From Rapana venosa (Eukaryota; Mollusca; Gastropoda; Neogastropoda; Muricidae), in the NCBI GenBank assembly GCA_028751875.1, contig CM054135.1, positions 5,676,891 to 5,740,890 of the forward strand: a stretch of DNA of 64,000 bases, read 5' to 3'. Below are positions 20,570-31,436 of the stretch, in pieces. The position numbers and the translations under genes were made by a program. Position 1 is the first letter of the stretch. Every line of letters begins with the position of its first letter. Below the pieces are notes generated by a model. The model was not told the origin of the DNA, ran no database searches, and worked only from the letters and a program-made list of their open reading frames with translations.

Positions 20570-20930
20570 CGTGCATCATGACCTGTGATGTGTTTATAAG
20601 TTTAGCTGTGCACATACACAAAAGTAGCCATTCCCTTCATTCAAGAAACTAGTGGAAAGTATAAGTAATCAAAAGACCTGGACTCATGTTGAAGGTACAG
20701 ACCGTGGAAGCTTTGACAATCCTCTACCATCACTGTCTGTTCTTTACAAATATTGTTTATTGTCATATTGCCCAATTGTTGTGGTGTTTGCCAGGCCTAA
20801 AACTTTAGTAATGTGACCGTATCCTACTGGTTTTTGTTGACAGTTGTCAAAAAGGGCTTCCATAGTGCTTTTGCACACCCCATTGACCTGCAATATGTTT
20901 GTTGTAGGACAAGTATCCTGTGATATTATT
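20570..20930. repeat. Distal end of the duplicated GPCR-1 flank
   Basis: Shares ataagtttagctgt, catcactgtctgttctttac, ttgacagttgtc and ccatagtgcttttgca in order with 35735-35990. This is the far end of the detectable duplication shared with GPCR-2. No gene is seen. Confidence 0.65.
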
Positions 20931-20967
20931 CATTTTAAATGTCTGGATCTTTTATGAATAGTGAATA

Positions 20968-21040
20968 AACACGGGGACTGGATGTAAAAAGTACATATGT
21001 GCTTATTCCATTATCCTCGATATAAAAGAATAAAAAGAAG
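20968..21040 (+). mobile_element. SINE A 3' tail fragment
   Basis: acacggggactggatgtaaa, gtgcttattccattatcctc and gatataaaagaataaaa; only the last 70 bp of SINE A remain. Confidence 0.85.
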
Positions 21041-21482
<442 letters not shown>

Positions 21483-21833
21483 GGGACGGGATATCTTAGT
21501 GGTTAGAACATTGCGCTCGCAATCTGACGACCCGGGTTCGATTCCCGCTCAAGGGGATGTTTTCTCCTGGAGTTAACATCAGTGCAGACTCCACTCTCCG
21601 CATCAGTCCTTCGGATGAGACTATAAACCGAGGCCCTGTGTGCGAACGCACGCAGAACATCTTGCGTGCACGTTAAACCCTGTTCCGCTTTTCGTAAGAG
21701 TAGGCCATTTTGTGCCGGTGGGAACAGATGACGAAATTTATAAAACCGCATACACACGGGGACTAGATGTAGAAAAGCACAGAAGTGCTTATTCCATTAT
21801 CCTCGATATAAAAGAATAAAATTAAATTAAAAA
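21483..21833 (+). mobile_element. SINE A, full length with first head type
   Basis: Head gggacgggatatcttagtgg, ttagaacattgcgctcgcaa and cgacccgggttcgattcccg (a good B box), then ctggagttaacatcagtgca, core gatgagactataaaccgagg, cgtgcacgttaaac, cttttcgtaagagtagg and 3' end ccattatcctcgatataaaa with an A-rich tail. Among the best-preserved copies. Confidence 0.95.
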
Positions 21834-21859
21834 AAAATCTCCCCAAAAGACCAAAGACC

Positions 21860-22110
21860 CACCATCAAAAACCTCGCCCAAGTAACAAAAGTTAGGTTGA
21901 GGACTGGGACACTGCAGACTCAGACATCACATGTTTACCACGTTCCATATTGGTGATTCTGAGGCGGGCCTCTGTGGCACCTCTCCCATGACTGTGGAAC
22001 ACTTCCTCCAGACCTGTCCATCCAACACACCAAAACCTGAGGACTGGCCCATATCTGGACAAACTCTTCGGACCCATGGAGGGCCTTCAGCGCACGGCAG
22101 CATTTGCCAG
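21860..22110 (+). mobile_element. LINE C-terminal fragment
   Basis: The plus strand, with a frameshift, reads QVTKVRLRTG, then HMFTTFHIGDSEAGLCGTS and PMTVEHFLQTCP. A G-x-x-x-x-x-x-C-G-x-x-x-x-T-x-E-H-x-L-x-x-C-P zinc-knuckle-like motif is frequent at the C-terminus of LINE proteins with an RNase H-like region. Followed by a short (AAG)n. Confidence 0.7.
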
Positions 22111-22289
22111 GGGCCTCAGTTGCTTTCTAAGCATTTTACTAAGAAGAAGAAGAAGAAGAAAAACTCGTCAAAGCAACCAGATCTCAATACACTAGCAAGC
22201 GTACAGCTCTTTCATGTCAGTATCCATTGAAGACACGTTATCTTTCTTTCTCTACATTTTTCAAGATTTATTTTATTTTTTATTTTATA

Positions 22290-22335
22290 CAAGTTAAAGT
22301 CACGGCAGATTTCTCTGCGTGAAATATATCTAAAT
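22290..22335 (-). mobile_element. SINE C 3' end fragment
   Basis: gttaaagtcacggcagattt and ctctgcgtgaaat only. Confidence 0.6.
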
Positions 22336-22446
22336 ATATTCTAAGGCTGTACGCAGTCTTGCTCTATCTGGTTTAATTATAGAGCCCCAGAAAAATTATC
22401 CTATTTACGAGGTGGACGCTATATGCAAGTGTTTGAGACCACGCGA

Positions 22447-22570
22447 CTTCAATTCAATTCAATTTAATTCTTTTATTGTCCTCTGTTTAAAGGAAATTTG
22501 TTTTGCAGTGATTAAAACGTATCTAAGAACGTAACAGAATGACAGACATATATATAGAAATAAATGCATG
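22447..22570 (-). mobile_element. LINE 3' tail fragment
   Basis: Read on the minus strand: caaatttcctttaaacagag, gacaataaaagaatt and an attgaattgaattgaa repeat, typical of LINE 3' ends with a short tandem tail. The motif aaaggaaatttgtttt occurs here (about 22489) and again after the CA tract (about 22708). Confidence 0.55.
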
Positions 22571-22591
22571 TGATAAAAGGTAACACTTGTT

Positions 22592-22702
<111 letters not shown>

Positions 22703-22723
22703 TCTATTAAAGGAAATTTGTTT

Positions 22724-22962
22724 TTCGGATGAGACTATAAACCGAGGCCCCGTGTGCGAACGCACGCAGAACATCTTGCCCTCACGTTAAATCCTGTTCC
22801 GCTTTTCGTAAGAGTAGACCATTGTGTGCTGGTAGGAACGGATGACAAAATTTACAAAACCACATACACATGGGAACTGGATGTAAAAAGGCACATACAC
22901 ATAAGTGCTTATTCCATTATCCTCGATATAAAAGAATACATTAAAAAAAAATAAATAAAGAA
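22724..22962 (+). mobile_element. SINE A, head missing
   Basis: Begins exactly at the core ttcggatgagactataaacc and continues to ccattatcctcgatataaaa with an A-rich tail. The head and linker are absent, and a long (CA)n lies just upstream. Confidence 0.92.
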
Positions 22963-22969
22963 AAAAAAA

Positions 22970-23246
22970 CCCTCGGGTCCATGAAGTCCAGGGTTCAAAT
23001 CTCGGCGTCGTTTGGTGAATCAAAGATGAGGATTAAAAAAAAAAGATTTACGATTTTCTACGATCTCACAAGTGCATGCCTGCCATTGCCTTAATTCCCT
23101 TCGTGTATATACACATGCAAAAGATCAACCGTGCACGTTAAAGATCCCGTAATTCATGTCAGCGGTTACGAAAACACAAACATAGCCAGCATATACCCCT
23201 GAAGTCGAAATGCGGTTACCTTCGTGGCGGGCAAAATCAAGATAGA
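22970..23246 (+). mobile_element. SINE D copy
   Basis: tccagggttcaaatctcggc (B-box-like), tgccttaattcccttcgtgt, atacacatgcaaaagatc, gtgcacgttaaagatcccgt, catgtcagcggttacg and gaagtcgaaatgcggttacc. The 3' A-rich module is truncated. Confidence 0.82.
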
Positions 23247-23269
23247 TTGATGTCTTGTTGTCTTAAGTT

Positions 23270-23551
23270 ACATTCCTGATAACTAACGATCCTTGTTATA
23301 AAACATCTTTGTTTTGCTTTGTTGTTGTTTTCTTTTTTATTTGGTTTTTATTTGTTTGGGTTTTTTGGTTTGGTTTCTTTGTTTTCTGCTTTATTTTTTG
23401 TTTTGGTTTTCTGTTTTGCTTTATGTTATTTAAAAAAAAATCAATGAATCCATAAATAAACGGCTATCCCCTTATGTATGAGCCAAGGGTCTTTGTTTGA
23501 ATAAATCGTTCGACTTAAATTCTCACTCTCTTTCTTTTTAAAAAATATTTT

Positions 23552-23607
<56 letters not shown>

Positions 23608-23647
23608 TTCTTTCTTTCCTTCTTTCTTTCTTTCGTTTTTCTTTCGT

Positions 23648-23679
<32 letters not shown>

Positions 23680-23690
23680 AAAATGCCCTT
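23270..23690. repeat. T/G low-complexity and (CTTT)n tracts
   Basis: (TTTG)-like low-complexity sequence at about 23305-23430 and a (CTTT)n tract at about 23547-23680 with a few cgttt interruptions. Confidence 0.9.
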
Positions 23691-23935
23691 CTACCCTTGC
23701 TTTTACAACCCTCCCTCCTCTAAACATTCCTATCATATCCTACTCCCCCCTCCCAGTCCTCGTTCCTACTTCCTTGCTCCATTTACACAGTTTCTGACCA
23801 GATTATTCCCTGATAATTATTGCAAGGCTTCATATGCCTTCAATCTTTGGTTGAGCAGAAACAGGCGCATAATTAAATTATTATAACATTTGCTCCCCCA
23901 CTGGGGTAGGAATATAGGGCCACCCAATCACCGGT
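23691..23935. other. No recognisable gene
   Basis: Short complex stretch between microsatellites; nothing identifiable. Confidence 0.45.
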
Positions 23936-24129
23936 AACACGCCTGCGCGCGCGCACGCACGCACACACATACAGACAGACATAGAACACACACACAACAG
24001 ACAGACAGGCAGCCCAGACAGACATACAGACAGACAACACACACACAAACACACACACACACACACAACACACACCACACACAACACACACAACACCACA
24101 CACACACACACACAACACACACACACACA

Positions 24130-24165
<36 letters not shown>
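23936..24165. repeat. CA/CAGA compound microsatellite
   Basis: gcgcgcgcacgcacgcacac, (CAGA)n and interrupted (CA)n up to the start of a SINE A core. Confidence 0.95.
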
Positions 24166-24167
<2 letters not shown>

Positions 24168-24396
24168 CCTTCGGATGAGACTATAAACCGAGGTCCCGTG
24201 TGCGAACGCACGCAGAATATCTTGCGCACACGTTAAATCCTGTTCCGCTTTTCGTAAGAGTAGGCCATTGTGTCCCGGTGGGAACAGATGACAGAATTGA
24301 CAAAACCGCATACACTCGGGGACTGGTTGTAAAAAAGCACATAAGTGCTTATTCCATTATCCTCGATATAAAAGAATAACATAAAATAAATAAAAT
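24166..24396 (+). mobile_element. SINE A, head missing, joined to (CA)n
   Basis: Starts at tccttcggatgagactataa immediately after (CA)n and runs to ccattatcctcgatataaaa with an AAATAAATAAAAT tail. Same truncation point as the copy at 22724. Confidence 0.93.
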
Positions 24397-24429
24397 GAGT
24401 GCAAGCACATAATCGCTCGTGCCACCTTA

Positions 24430-25111
24430 TACACGTGTGTGTGTGTATGTGTGTGTGTGTGTGTGTGTTGTGTGCGTGTGTGTGTGTGTGTTGTGTACGT
24501 GTATGTGTGTGTGTGCGCGCGCGCACAAACGCACACACGCGCGTGCATTCATGTTACATACAGAAAACACGTGCTCTATTCATATTCAGACATATTCAGG
24601 AACCAGACAGGCAGAAAAGCACACACGCGCGCGTATGCACCCACATGCGAGCGCGCGCACACACACGCGCGCGCAGACACACACACACGCACACACAAAC
24701 ACACAGATGCATGCATGCACATATTCACGCTGGTATGCACACACATACACACATGCGCGCGTATGCACCAACATGCGAGCACACACACATGTGCGGGCAC
24801 ACACACAGACACACACACGCATACACAAACACACAGATGCATGCAGGCACACAATCATGCTGACATATAAGCGCAAAAACACACACGCGCGCGCTTGTGC
24901 AAAACACGTGCAGCTGCTGTGCACACACACATACACGTAAATGCGCGCAGACATAACACCTACCCAGGCATGCAAGCACGCCTGCAATTATATATTACAC
25001 AGGTACGACATGCACATAAGCAAATGCACAGAAACATGCATGCATACAACACAACACACACAACAACACACAACACACAACACACACACACAACACACCA
25101 CACACACACAC

Positions 25112-25150
<39 letters not shown>
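24430..25150. repeat. 0.7-kb alternating purine-pyrimidine tract (CA/GT/CG)
   Basis: GT-rich, then CA- and CG-rich sequence with many acacgcgcgcg runs. A unit of about 130 bp is tandemly duplicated (24625-24755 and 24756-24855): gcgcgtatgcacc(c/a)acatgcgag and cacacagatgcatgca recur. Open frames in every direction are artefacts. The composition favours Z-DNA. Confidence 0.93.
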
Positions 25151-25151
<1 letters not shown>

Positions 25152-25189
25152 TGCATTCGTACAATTTTGTGGTGGCAGTTCATACATAG

Positions 25190-25350
25190 GATCAATCTCT
25201 CTCACTACCTCTCATATCACCCTCTCCTGTCGTCGTCCTCTCTGTCTGTCTTCTCTCCCTCTCTCATCTACTTATCTGTCTCCTGTCTCTGTTTCTGTCT
25301 CGCCACTATCTTTTTCTATCTTCTGTCTTTCTGTCTGTCTGTCAGTTCTC
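25190..25350. repeat. CT/TCTG-rich low complexity
   Basis: Pyrimidine-rich tract with repeated tctgtct. Confidence 0.85.
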
Positions 25351-25600
25351 TGCTAGCCCTTTCCCTTAATTCTCTGTATATATCATCTCTCATTTTCTCT
25401 TACAAACACTACTAATAAAGAGAGACATGCCTTACACAACTTTTATTTTTGTTAATAATTTTTTTAGTTTCTTTGAGATGTAGAAAATCTTCTCACTTTT
25501 ACTATTACAATCAATAATTGTATGCGCGTTTGTCGTAACTGTGTACAAAGTATGTTCTTCCTATGCTTTTATACATTCTTTTTTAGCAGGATAATATCAG
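25351..25600. other. No recognisable gene
   Basis: A/T-rich, nothing identifiable. Confidence 0.45.
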
Positions 25601-25604
25601 CCTC

Positions 25605-25960
25605 TGTGTTTTTTTACCGTCCTGTGCGTATCGTTTTTAAATTTTGTATGTGGTCCTTCGCGATTTGTCAAACTCTTAAAACGGGGTTTTACAGTTGCGC
25701 AAGACTTTTGTTTCGTCGATAGTAGATTTTAGATTTTGTGTGAGGTACGAGCATTCCCTTTGATTTTGACATGTAAGTAGTTGTGTGTGGTTTTATTTAA
25801 TTTGTATATTTTTATTTATTTTCTTGGTATGTATAAACATTCTTGCGTATTTTGCCAGTCCATGTGTAATACAGTTTTGTAATTTTTCATCCGTTCCCCG
25901 CAGTGCGTTTAATTTCGAAAAGCGGAACGGTTCACATTGGCAATCTGCTAGGAATGTTGT
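25605..25960 (-). mobile_element. Two decayed SINE A fragments
   Basis: Weak SINE A similarity in minus orientation: cctgtgcgtatcgtttttaa with gttgcgcaagac near 25620-25710, then ccatgtgtaatacagttttg, catccgttccc and ttcgaaaagcggaacgg at 25858-25930. Confidence 0.5.
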
Positions 25961-25974
25961 TTATGTTGTGCGTG

Positions 25975-26060
25975 TGTGCGCATCTGTACGTGAGCGACTG
26001 AGAGTGTGCGCGCGCGCGCGCGGCGCGCGCGGTGTGTGTGTGTGTGTGGTTATTTATTTA
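25975..26060. repeat. (CG)n/(GT)n tract
   Basis: tgtgcgcgcgcgcgcgcggc followed by gcgcgcggtgtgtgtgtgtg; alternating purine-pyrimidine. Confidence 0.93.
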
Positions 26061-26079
26061 ATCTATGTATATTTATCTA

Positions 26080-26243
26080 TTTTATTCTTCTATTTCGAGG
26101 ATAATGGAATAAGCGTTCATGCGCTTTTTTGCACCCAGTCCCCGTGTGTAAACAGTTTTGTAAATTTTGTCATCCGTTCCCACCGACACACAGTGGCCTA
26201 CTCTTCCGAAAAGCGGAACGGGTTAACGTGTGCGCAAGATGTG

Positions 26244-26248
<5 letters not shown>
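26080..26248 (-). mobile_element. SINE A 3' half, cut by (GT)n
   Basis: tttcgaggataatggaataa, cagtccccgtgtgtaaacag, tcatccgttcccaccgacac, gaaaagcggaacgggttaac and gcgcaagatgtgct, then a (GT)n tract replaces the rest. Confidence 0.9.
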
Positions 26249-26278
<30 letters not shown>

Positions 26279-26347
26279 CGCACGCGCGCAAGTATGTGTG
26301 TTTGAGATAGAGATAGATAGATAGAGAGGAGAGATAGAGGAGAGAGA

Positions 26348-26391
<44 letters not shown>

Positions 26392-26415
26392 GGGAGAGAG
26401 AGAGTGAGAGTGAGT

Positions 26416-26449
<34 letters not shown>

Positions 26450-26517
26450 TGGAGGAGAGAGAGGATGAGAGAGAGAGAGAGGAGATGAGAGAGAGAGAAG
26501 AGAGAGAGATGAGAGAG

Positions 26518-26561
<44 letters not shown>

Positions 26562-26568
26562 GTGAGAG
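26249..26568. repeat. (GT)n then long imperfect (GA)n
   Basis: (GT)n at 26249-26278 and about 270 bp of (GA)n with GGAGA, GTGA and GATGA interruptions. Confidence 0.96.
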
Positions 26569-26679
26569 AAATGTTAAAGTAATGTATACATTTTGTTTTG
26601 AAAGCATGCATCAGGTTAGTTGATATAACCAGTGCTTTTGCTCAGACCGGTTCAATGTTTATTTGTTTATTTATTTTAT

Positions 26680-26893
26680 TAATTTTTTTTATCGAGGATA
26701 ATGGAATAAGCACTTATGTGCTTTTTTACATCGAGTCCCCGTGTGTATGTGGTTTTGTAAATTTTGTCATCTGCTCCCACCGGCACACAATGGCCTACTC
26801 TTACGAAAAGCGGAACAGGATTTAACGCGTGCGCAAGATGTTCTGCGTGCGTTCGCACTTTGAGGCTTGGTTTATAGTCTCATCCGAAAGACT
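26680..26893 (-). mobile_element. SINE A, head missing
   Basis: atcgaggataatggaataag to tatagtctcatccgaaagac; it stops at the same core point as the plus-strand copies at 22724 and 24166. Confidence 0.92.
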
Positions 26894-26917
26894 TCAAATT
26901 AAAAAAAAAATTAAATT

Positions 26918-27166
26918 TTATTCTTTTATATCGAGGATAATGGAATAAGCACTTATGTGCTTTTTTACATGCAGTCCCCGTGTGTATGCGGTTTTGTAAA
27001 TTTTGTCATCCGTTCCCACCGGCACACAATGGCCTACTCTTACGGGGAGACAGGAGTCTGCACTGATGTTAACTCCAGGGGAAAGTATCCCCTTGAACGG
27101 GAATCGAACCCGGGTCGTCAGATTGCGAGCGCAATGTTCTGACCACTAGGCTATCCCGTCCCCCAA
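26918..27166 (-). mobile_element. SINE A with internal deletion
   Basis: Intact 3' end (tatcgaggataatggaataa to ggcctactcttacgg) fused to an intact head side (ggagtctgcactgatgttaa, gaacgggaatcgaacccggg, ctaggctatcccgtcccc). About 115 bp of core (the cgcacgcagaacatc region) is missing. It lies in tandem with the copy to its left. Confidence 0.93.
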
Positions 27167-27382
27167 TGTTGAAAAAACAACCAATAACCCCAAAGCACTA
27201 GACTTCATCGGGTTTGGCCGAGGCCAAGAGTTTCATCAGTTATAAATGCAAGGCAAGTACTAAGACTGACATGACAATGTTGTTATGCTTTAAAATGTTA
27301 TGTTGAGATTGTCTTCATCCAAGAGCAGCTCTTAACGTGACAGCCTGCACTTTTCTCTTCTTTTTAAGGAGAATAAAATAAA
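27167..27382. other. No recognisable gene
   Basis: Short complex stretch; nothing identifiable. Confidence 0.45.
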
Positions 27383-27455
27383 AATCCTTTGAAGTCGGAG
27401 TATGGCTGCCTATGTGGCGTGGTTTAAAAAAATCACCCACCCAGTCGCACACACA
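27383..27455 (+). mobile_element. SINE D fragment
   Basis: ttgaagtcggagtatggctg and cctatgtggcgtgg; a short 3' piece. Confidence 0.6.
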
Positions 27456-27564
27456 AAGTTGTCATTTAGCGTGTAGTTGTCATGTCAAAGTGATTCCCAG
27501 GTGGGATGAGTGAGTCAAAGTAAATATTCTGGGTGACCCCAACAGTGTCAGGCTGGGGGGAACG

Positions 27565-27700
27565 CGCTACAACAACAACAATATTAACAACAATAATAGG
27601 AACAACAACAACAGCAGCAGCGACAACAATAACAACGACAGCAGCAAGAATAACAACAACAACAACAACAGCAACAACTACAACAACAACAACAAGAGTC
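27565..27700. repeat. (CAA)n with CAG/GACAA variants
   Basis: About 130 bp of imperfect (CAA)n. Confidence 0.94.
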
Positions 27701-27849
27701 TATAATCACCGGCTTGAGAATTTGGCGTCAGGAGTTTGTTGATCTTATAAGTCATTCTTTGTACAGATCCTTTGGTTCCTAAATCAATGTTGTATGTATA
27801 TGCATAGGGATGGTTTCACGAGCACACTGCTTTCGTAATTCTATGCATT

Positions 27850-27955
27850 CCCGAAGTCGAAAATCGGCTACCTAAGAGGTGGGGGAAAAAAAGTTGGCAT
27901 ACGCAAATATCTCACCCTTCGTAAACCTTGAAGGTCTAGCCAAGGAACGAACAAA
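27850..27955 (+). mobile_element. SINE D 3' fragment
   Basis: cccgaagtcgaaaatcggct, ggcatacgcaaatatctcac and gtctagccaaggaacgaac. Confidence 0.65.
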
Positions 27956-28004
27956 TATTGTATGCTTTTCTTTTTCTTTCCTTTCTTTCTTCTGTGAATT
28001 TTTT

Positions 28005-28700
28005 TTTTTTGGGGGGGGGGGGGGGGTAACCTGGCAGCTCTGAGGGTTGCTGGTGTCAGACTGGATCTTGAGCTATTCACACCCCTGCAGTATTTAGTCC
28101 AATGCCCCAGTATAGCAGCGTTTCCTTTAAGAAGCTGGCCAATGATGTCTTTGATAGCCAAAGCTGAGACACTCTAGTCTTTGATCCAGTCTTCCTGGAC
28201 ACTCCTTCATCTTGTTTTGATCTCTTGGTTGACAAGTCGATATTCAAATACTGATGTTCTTCAAGGCTTCTATCTTGTTACAGAGGTCAAGAATATCATC
28301 TGTGATCCAGGGGAACTCCTTGCTTCTATGTTTCTCCAGGGCTCCTTTGCTAATGAGAGTAAAACTTCTTTAAACTTACCTACAGGGGTATCTATGTATT
28401 GCAGTACAAAGTTTCCAGGAGAGCAAACCTGGCTGGAATAGCTTACCACTTCTGGGTCTTACAGCCTGTCAAAACTGAATCCGTTGCCAGGACTCTTGCT
28501 GCACCTCTCTGCCTTTAGCTTCAGCTTACTGCTGGATAGAACAAGGTTGCGGTTGCTGCCTCTATCAGTCCCAGGAAAAGCCCTTATCAATTTTCTGTCT
28601 TGTGATGCTTTTTGTGAAGCACAGGGGCAACAAAATATAGTCGATCTGGTTCTGTGCCAAACCTCTAGGTGCTTGCTAAATTACGTCAGCGATTTGTTTG
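28005..28700 (-). mobile_element. LINE endonuclease-RT linker fragment
   Basis: The minus strand reads LALIKDIIGQLLKGNAAIL and LGHWTKYCRGV near 28050-28150, preceded upstream by KEWSPLDHRYS-like sequence and other degenerate pieces. A D-x-x-x-I-L-x-x-W-x-x-Y/H-F segment lies between endonuclease and reverse transcriptase in many LINEs. Stops and frameshifts are frequent. Its left end abuts a T-run followed by a G-run (28001-28026). Confidence 0.5.
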
Positions 28701-28744
28701 TGAGAGTGGAGGATATTAGTGACTGTGAGATAGTATTTTGTTTA

Positions 28745-28865
28745 CGTATTTGTTCTTTTATTTCAAGAATAGTGGAAAAAGCACTCATAAGCTTTTTTAA
28801 ACGGCTATTCCTGGTGTGCATGCAGTTTTGTAATGTTGTCATCCCTTCACACCAGCATAAACAGG
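28745..28865 (-). mobile_element. SINE A 3' fragment, decayed
   Basis: ttcttttatttcaagaatag, ggaaaaagcactcataagct, gtgtgcatgcagttttgtaa and gtcatcccttcacacca. Confidence 0.7.
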
Positions 28866-29244
28866 TAAGTGCATTGATTAATGCAAACGCATTACAAACT
28901 CGATTCCTCTGGTGAGGTATAAGATCTTTTCTCTAGAAAAGGACATTACAAAATCAAAAACAAAAGAATACTACCAAAACAAAACAAGCACACACATGCA
29001 AGGTTCTGTTTTGCATGAACAATAACATAGACACTTACATAGGAGCCCGTGCTTAATACAAGTAAGAGACAAAGACAGCATTGTTTCTCTTTAATTGGTA
29101 AGGATATTGTTTCCAGGACATCTTTTTAAAGTCTTCAATAACAAAAATGCAAATTTATGTGAGATATATGATGACACACACATGACAATTTGAGTATACA
29201 CGCGCGCGCGCGTGCCAGAGGGCATGTCTGTGTATTGTATACCA
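28866..29244. other. No recognisable gene
   Basis: A/T-rich, with a short CG run at 29199-29212; nothing identifiable. Confidence 0.45.
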
Positions 29245-29590
29245 TTATAAATCACAGCAGATTTCTTCACGTGAAATCCAGGCTACTTTCTTCAGTGAGA
29301 GTATGTGGCCACAAGAGCAGCAACACCTATCATTTTCTTCTTTTCCTGTCTGCATGTGTACTTGTTTCCCTATCAGAGTGGCTTTTTTCCCACATAATTT
29401 TTCCAGGAACAACTCTCTTATTGCCTTCGGCTCTTTTACGTGCTCTGAATGTGTGTTGCACTGTTAGACCTTGGTTTATCATCTCATCCGAAAGACTAGC
29501 ACACAGACCACCACTCACGATCTAGTGGATGGGGGGGGGGGGGGGGGAGTTTTGAGCACAAACGCGGATCAAATCCGGACTCTGTGTGTG
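29245..29590 (-). mobile_element. SINE C, near full length
   Basis: aaatcacagcagatttcttc, tgtttccctatcagagtggc, ttttccaggaacaactctct, tatcatctcatccgaaagac, accaccactcacgatctagt, a G20 run (about 29529-29548) and cgcggatcaaatccgg. The head end is truncated. Confidence 0.88.
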
Positions 29591-30004
29591 TGCCTGCGCG
29601 GGCGTGCGTGCATGCTCTCTGTCTCTGTTTTGCAATTTCTCTCCCATATTTTTTCTCTTTTGCTCATGTGTTTTTCTCTTTCACAATCTAAAACCCCTTA
29701 CTTTTTACCACCAGAGAAAGATCCTGACGTTTTGCATGAGTGCATCCATATACTGTGTCACGTCAAATTAAGTACATTGTTGGCAGCATTAACCCATTAT
29801 ATCCTGAAAGAGTCACTCGCTTTGAGGAAAGTTTTACTACGCAGTGTTGGACTTTTAAAAGAATTTGATAGCATTTATTTCTCTTTTTAAGGACACTATT
29901 GTAGCATTTTGTAGACATTTGAAATCAAGAGGTCTCCATATTACCAGATGGCGTTTTCAATTCTGGGTTTTTCTTCCTGGATAGTTATGGCTTCAGTGAA
30001 AATA
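29591..30004. other. No recognisable gene
   Basis: Unique-looking; a 139-codon plus frame begins within the SINE and has no recognisable domain. Confidence 0.4.
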
Positions 30005-30262
30005 ACTATACAAATTGAAGTGGATTGGGCACCTCTCACGAACATCTGGACTAGCCAAGACTGTCCTACAAGAAACAGTAGAAGGAAGGAAGCGAAGAGG
30101 CAGACAGAGGAAAAAGATGGGAAGACATCATCAGAGAAGGACTGGCCTTGATTGGAACGACTTGTTACAGGAAGCTGAAAACCACGGAGAGTGGAGAGGA
30201 AGCTGGTTGCAAAATCTTCAGTGGTGCCCCAAAAGTCTACTAGATGACAAGATAGGTGAGGT
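30005..30262 (+). mobile_element. LINE ORF2 C-terminus 3' of GPCR-2
   Basis: The plus strand reads KLKWIGHLSRTSGLAKTVLQ, ETVEGRKRRGRQRKK, then a frameshift. It is related to 14225-14476, at the same side and orientation relative to its receptor, 80 bp from the GPCR-2 stop. Confidence 0.8.
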
Positions 30263-30337
30263 GAGTTGAGGAGACACTCGACAGGTCGAAAGCTATAGTG
30301 ACTTTTTTATACCATAGACAAGGTCATGTAACAAAGG

Positions 30338-31436
30338 TTATCGCCAACAACAAAATCGATCCAGAAGTCGTTTGAATTCCTGCCTGAACCGGCGGCCACT
30401 GATGCAGTAGAGGAGGAAGTTGATGGCGTGGTTGGTGTACATGAGGTTGTCCACGAAGGCATGGGTCAGGCGGGCCTTGGCTCTCTCCGCGTTGGTCTGG
30501 GGCAGCCAGTAATACCTACTGTACAGCAGCACGATCACCACGGGTGACGTCAGCAAGAGGAAGGTGAAGGACACCAGCAGCAGCATCACTGTGATGTTGG
30601 TGTTGGTCACGGCTTTCTTTCTGCTGCTTTCTTTCTCTCCACTCCTGCTGCTGCTGCTGCCGTCTGCTCTTCTTCCGCTGACAGTGGAGGTGTCGCTCTG
30701 TTCTACCGTTCTGCTAGTGCTTAGATCTGAGTTGGAGGTGTACACACTGCTGTTGTCTGTGTCAGAATGAACAGGAATCTTCATGTTGTTTGTTGTAGAA
30801 CAAACCTTGCGATTCTCGCGATCTGTGAACTGCTTGGTGAACTGCTGTGAGCTTTTCACTTGTCGGATGATGAGGAGATTCAACACGAGAAGAGAAATGA
30901 AAGGAATGAAGCTGTAGATGGAGGCATCAATCCATGTATATACTTTCCTCATGAAAAAGTCCACATCAGGATCTGGAAACCAACACCTTAACGGATCTTC
31001 AACGTTTCCTGAAGGTCCTAATCGCTTGTTAAACAGCATTTGAACGTTGAGGGCAAAAGAAAACATCCCCAACGCCACGATGACTTTAACCGAAGATTTG
31101 GGAGTGCACAGACTCTGAGCCTTCAAGGGGAACCTGACAACGATGAAGCGATCAACCGTCATGGCCAGGAGAAGCAACACGGCGAAATGGATGGAGAAGT
31201 AGAAGAGAGAATGATGGAAACCACAGAGCCAATCACTGCTCATGTAAAAGTCAGTCTCGCCAACGTAGCCCCTGATGAAGAAAGAGGAATTGAGGACGAG
31301 GATGACGGAGTCCATCACAGCAATGGCGGCCATGTAGACACAAGTGGAGGTGCCCCGCAGACTGGTGAAGATGAGGGTGACGAAGCACAGGAAGTTGCCC
31401 AGCAGTCCAAGGCTCACAACAAGTGGGATGTATACT
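30338..31436 (-). CDS. GPCR-2, class A peptide-receptor-like: main exon (TM1 to C-terminus)
   Basis: Paralogue of GPCR-1. The exon starts at 31436 behind acceptor ggttttacag and joins exon 1 (32704-32825) in phase 2, giving 406 residues. In that numbering: TM1 GN at 54-55, TM2 Asp83, TM3 Cys112 and DRF at 136-138, RFPLKAQSLCTPK in loop 2, ECL2 Cys192, TM5 Pro219, loop 3 of about 85 Ser/Thr-rich residues ending SRKKAVTNTN, TM6 LLTSPVV with Pro339, TM7 NFLLY at 380-384, helix 8 FRQEFKRLL and vicinal Cys403-Cys404 that could be palmitoylated. No premature stop, so it is apparently intact. It is closest to peptide GPCRs of FMRFamide/GPR139 style; the ligand is unknown. A tempting frame extension upstream of 31436 is intron sequence. 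Confidence 0.92.

Noticed and set aside
21483..21560. tRNA gene
   Set aside because: A-box and B-box-like sequences are present but are the heads of SINE A, followed by the SINE body, and do not fold as a full cloverleaf. The same holds for the SINE B, C and D heads.
24399..24987. Long Cys/Val- and His/Thr-rich frames (also at 22459, 40449, 41242, 59084, 62596)
   Set aside because: They are translations of (CA)n, (GT)n and (CT)n microsatellites.
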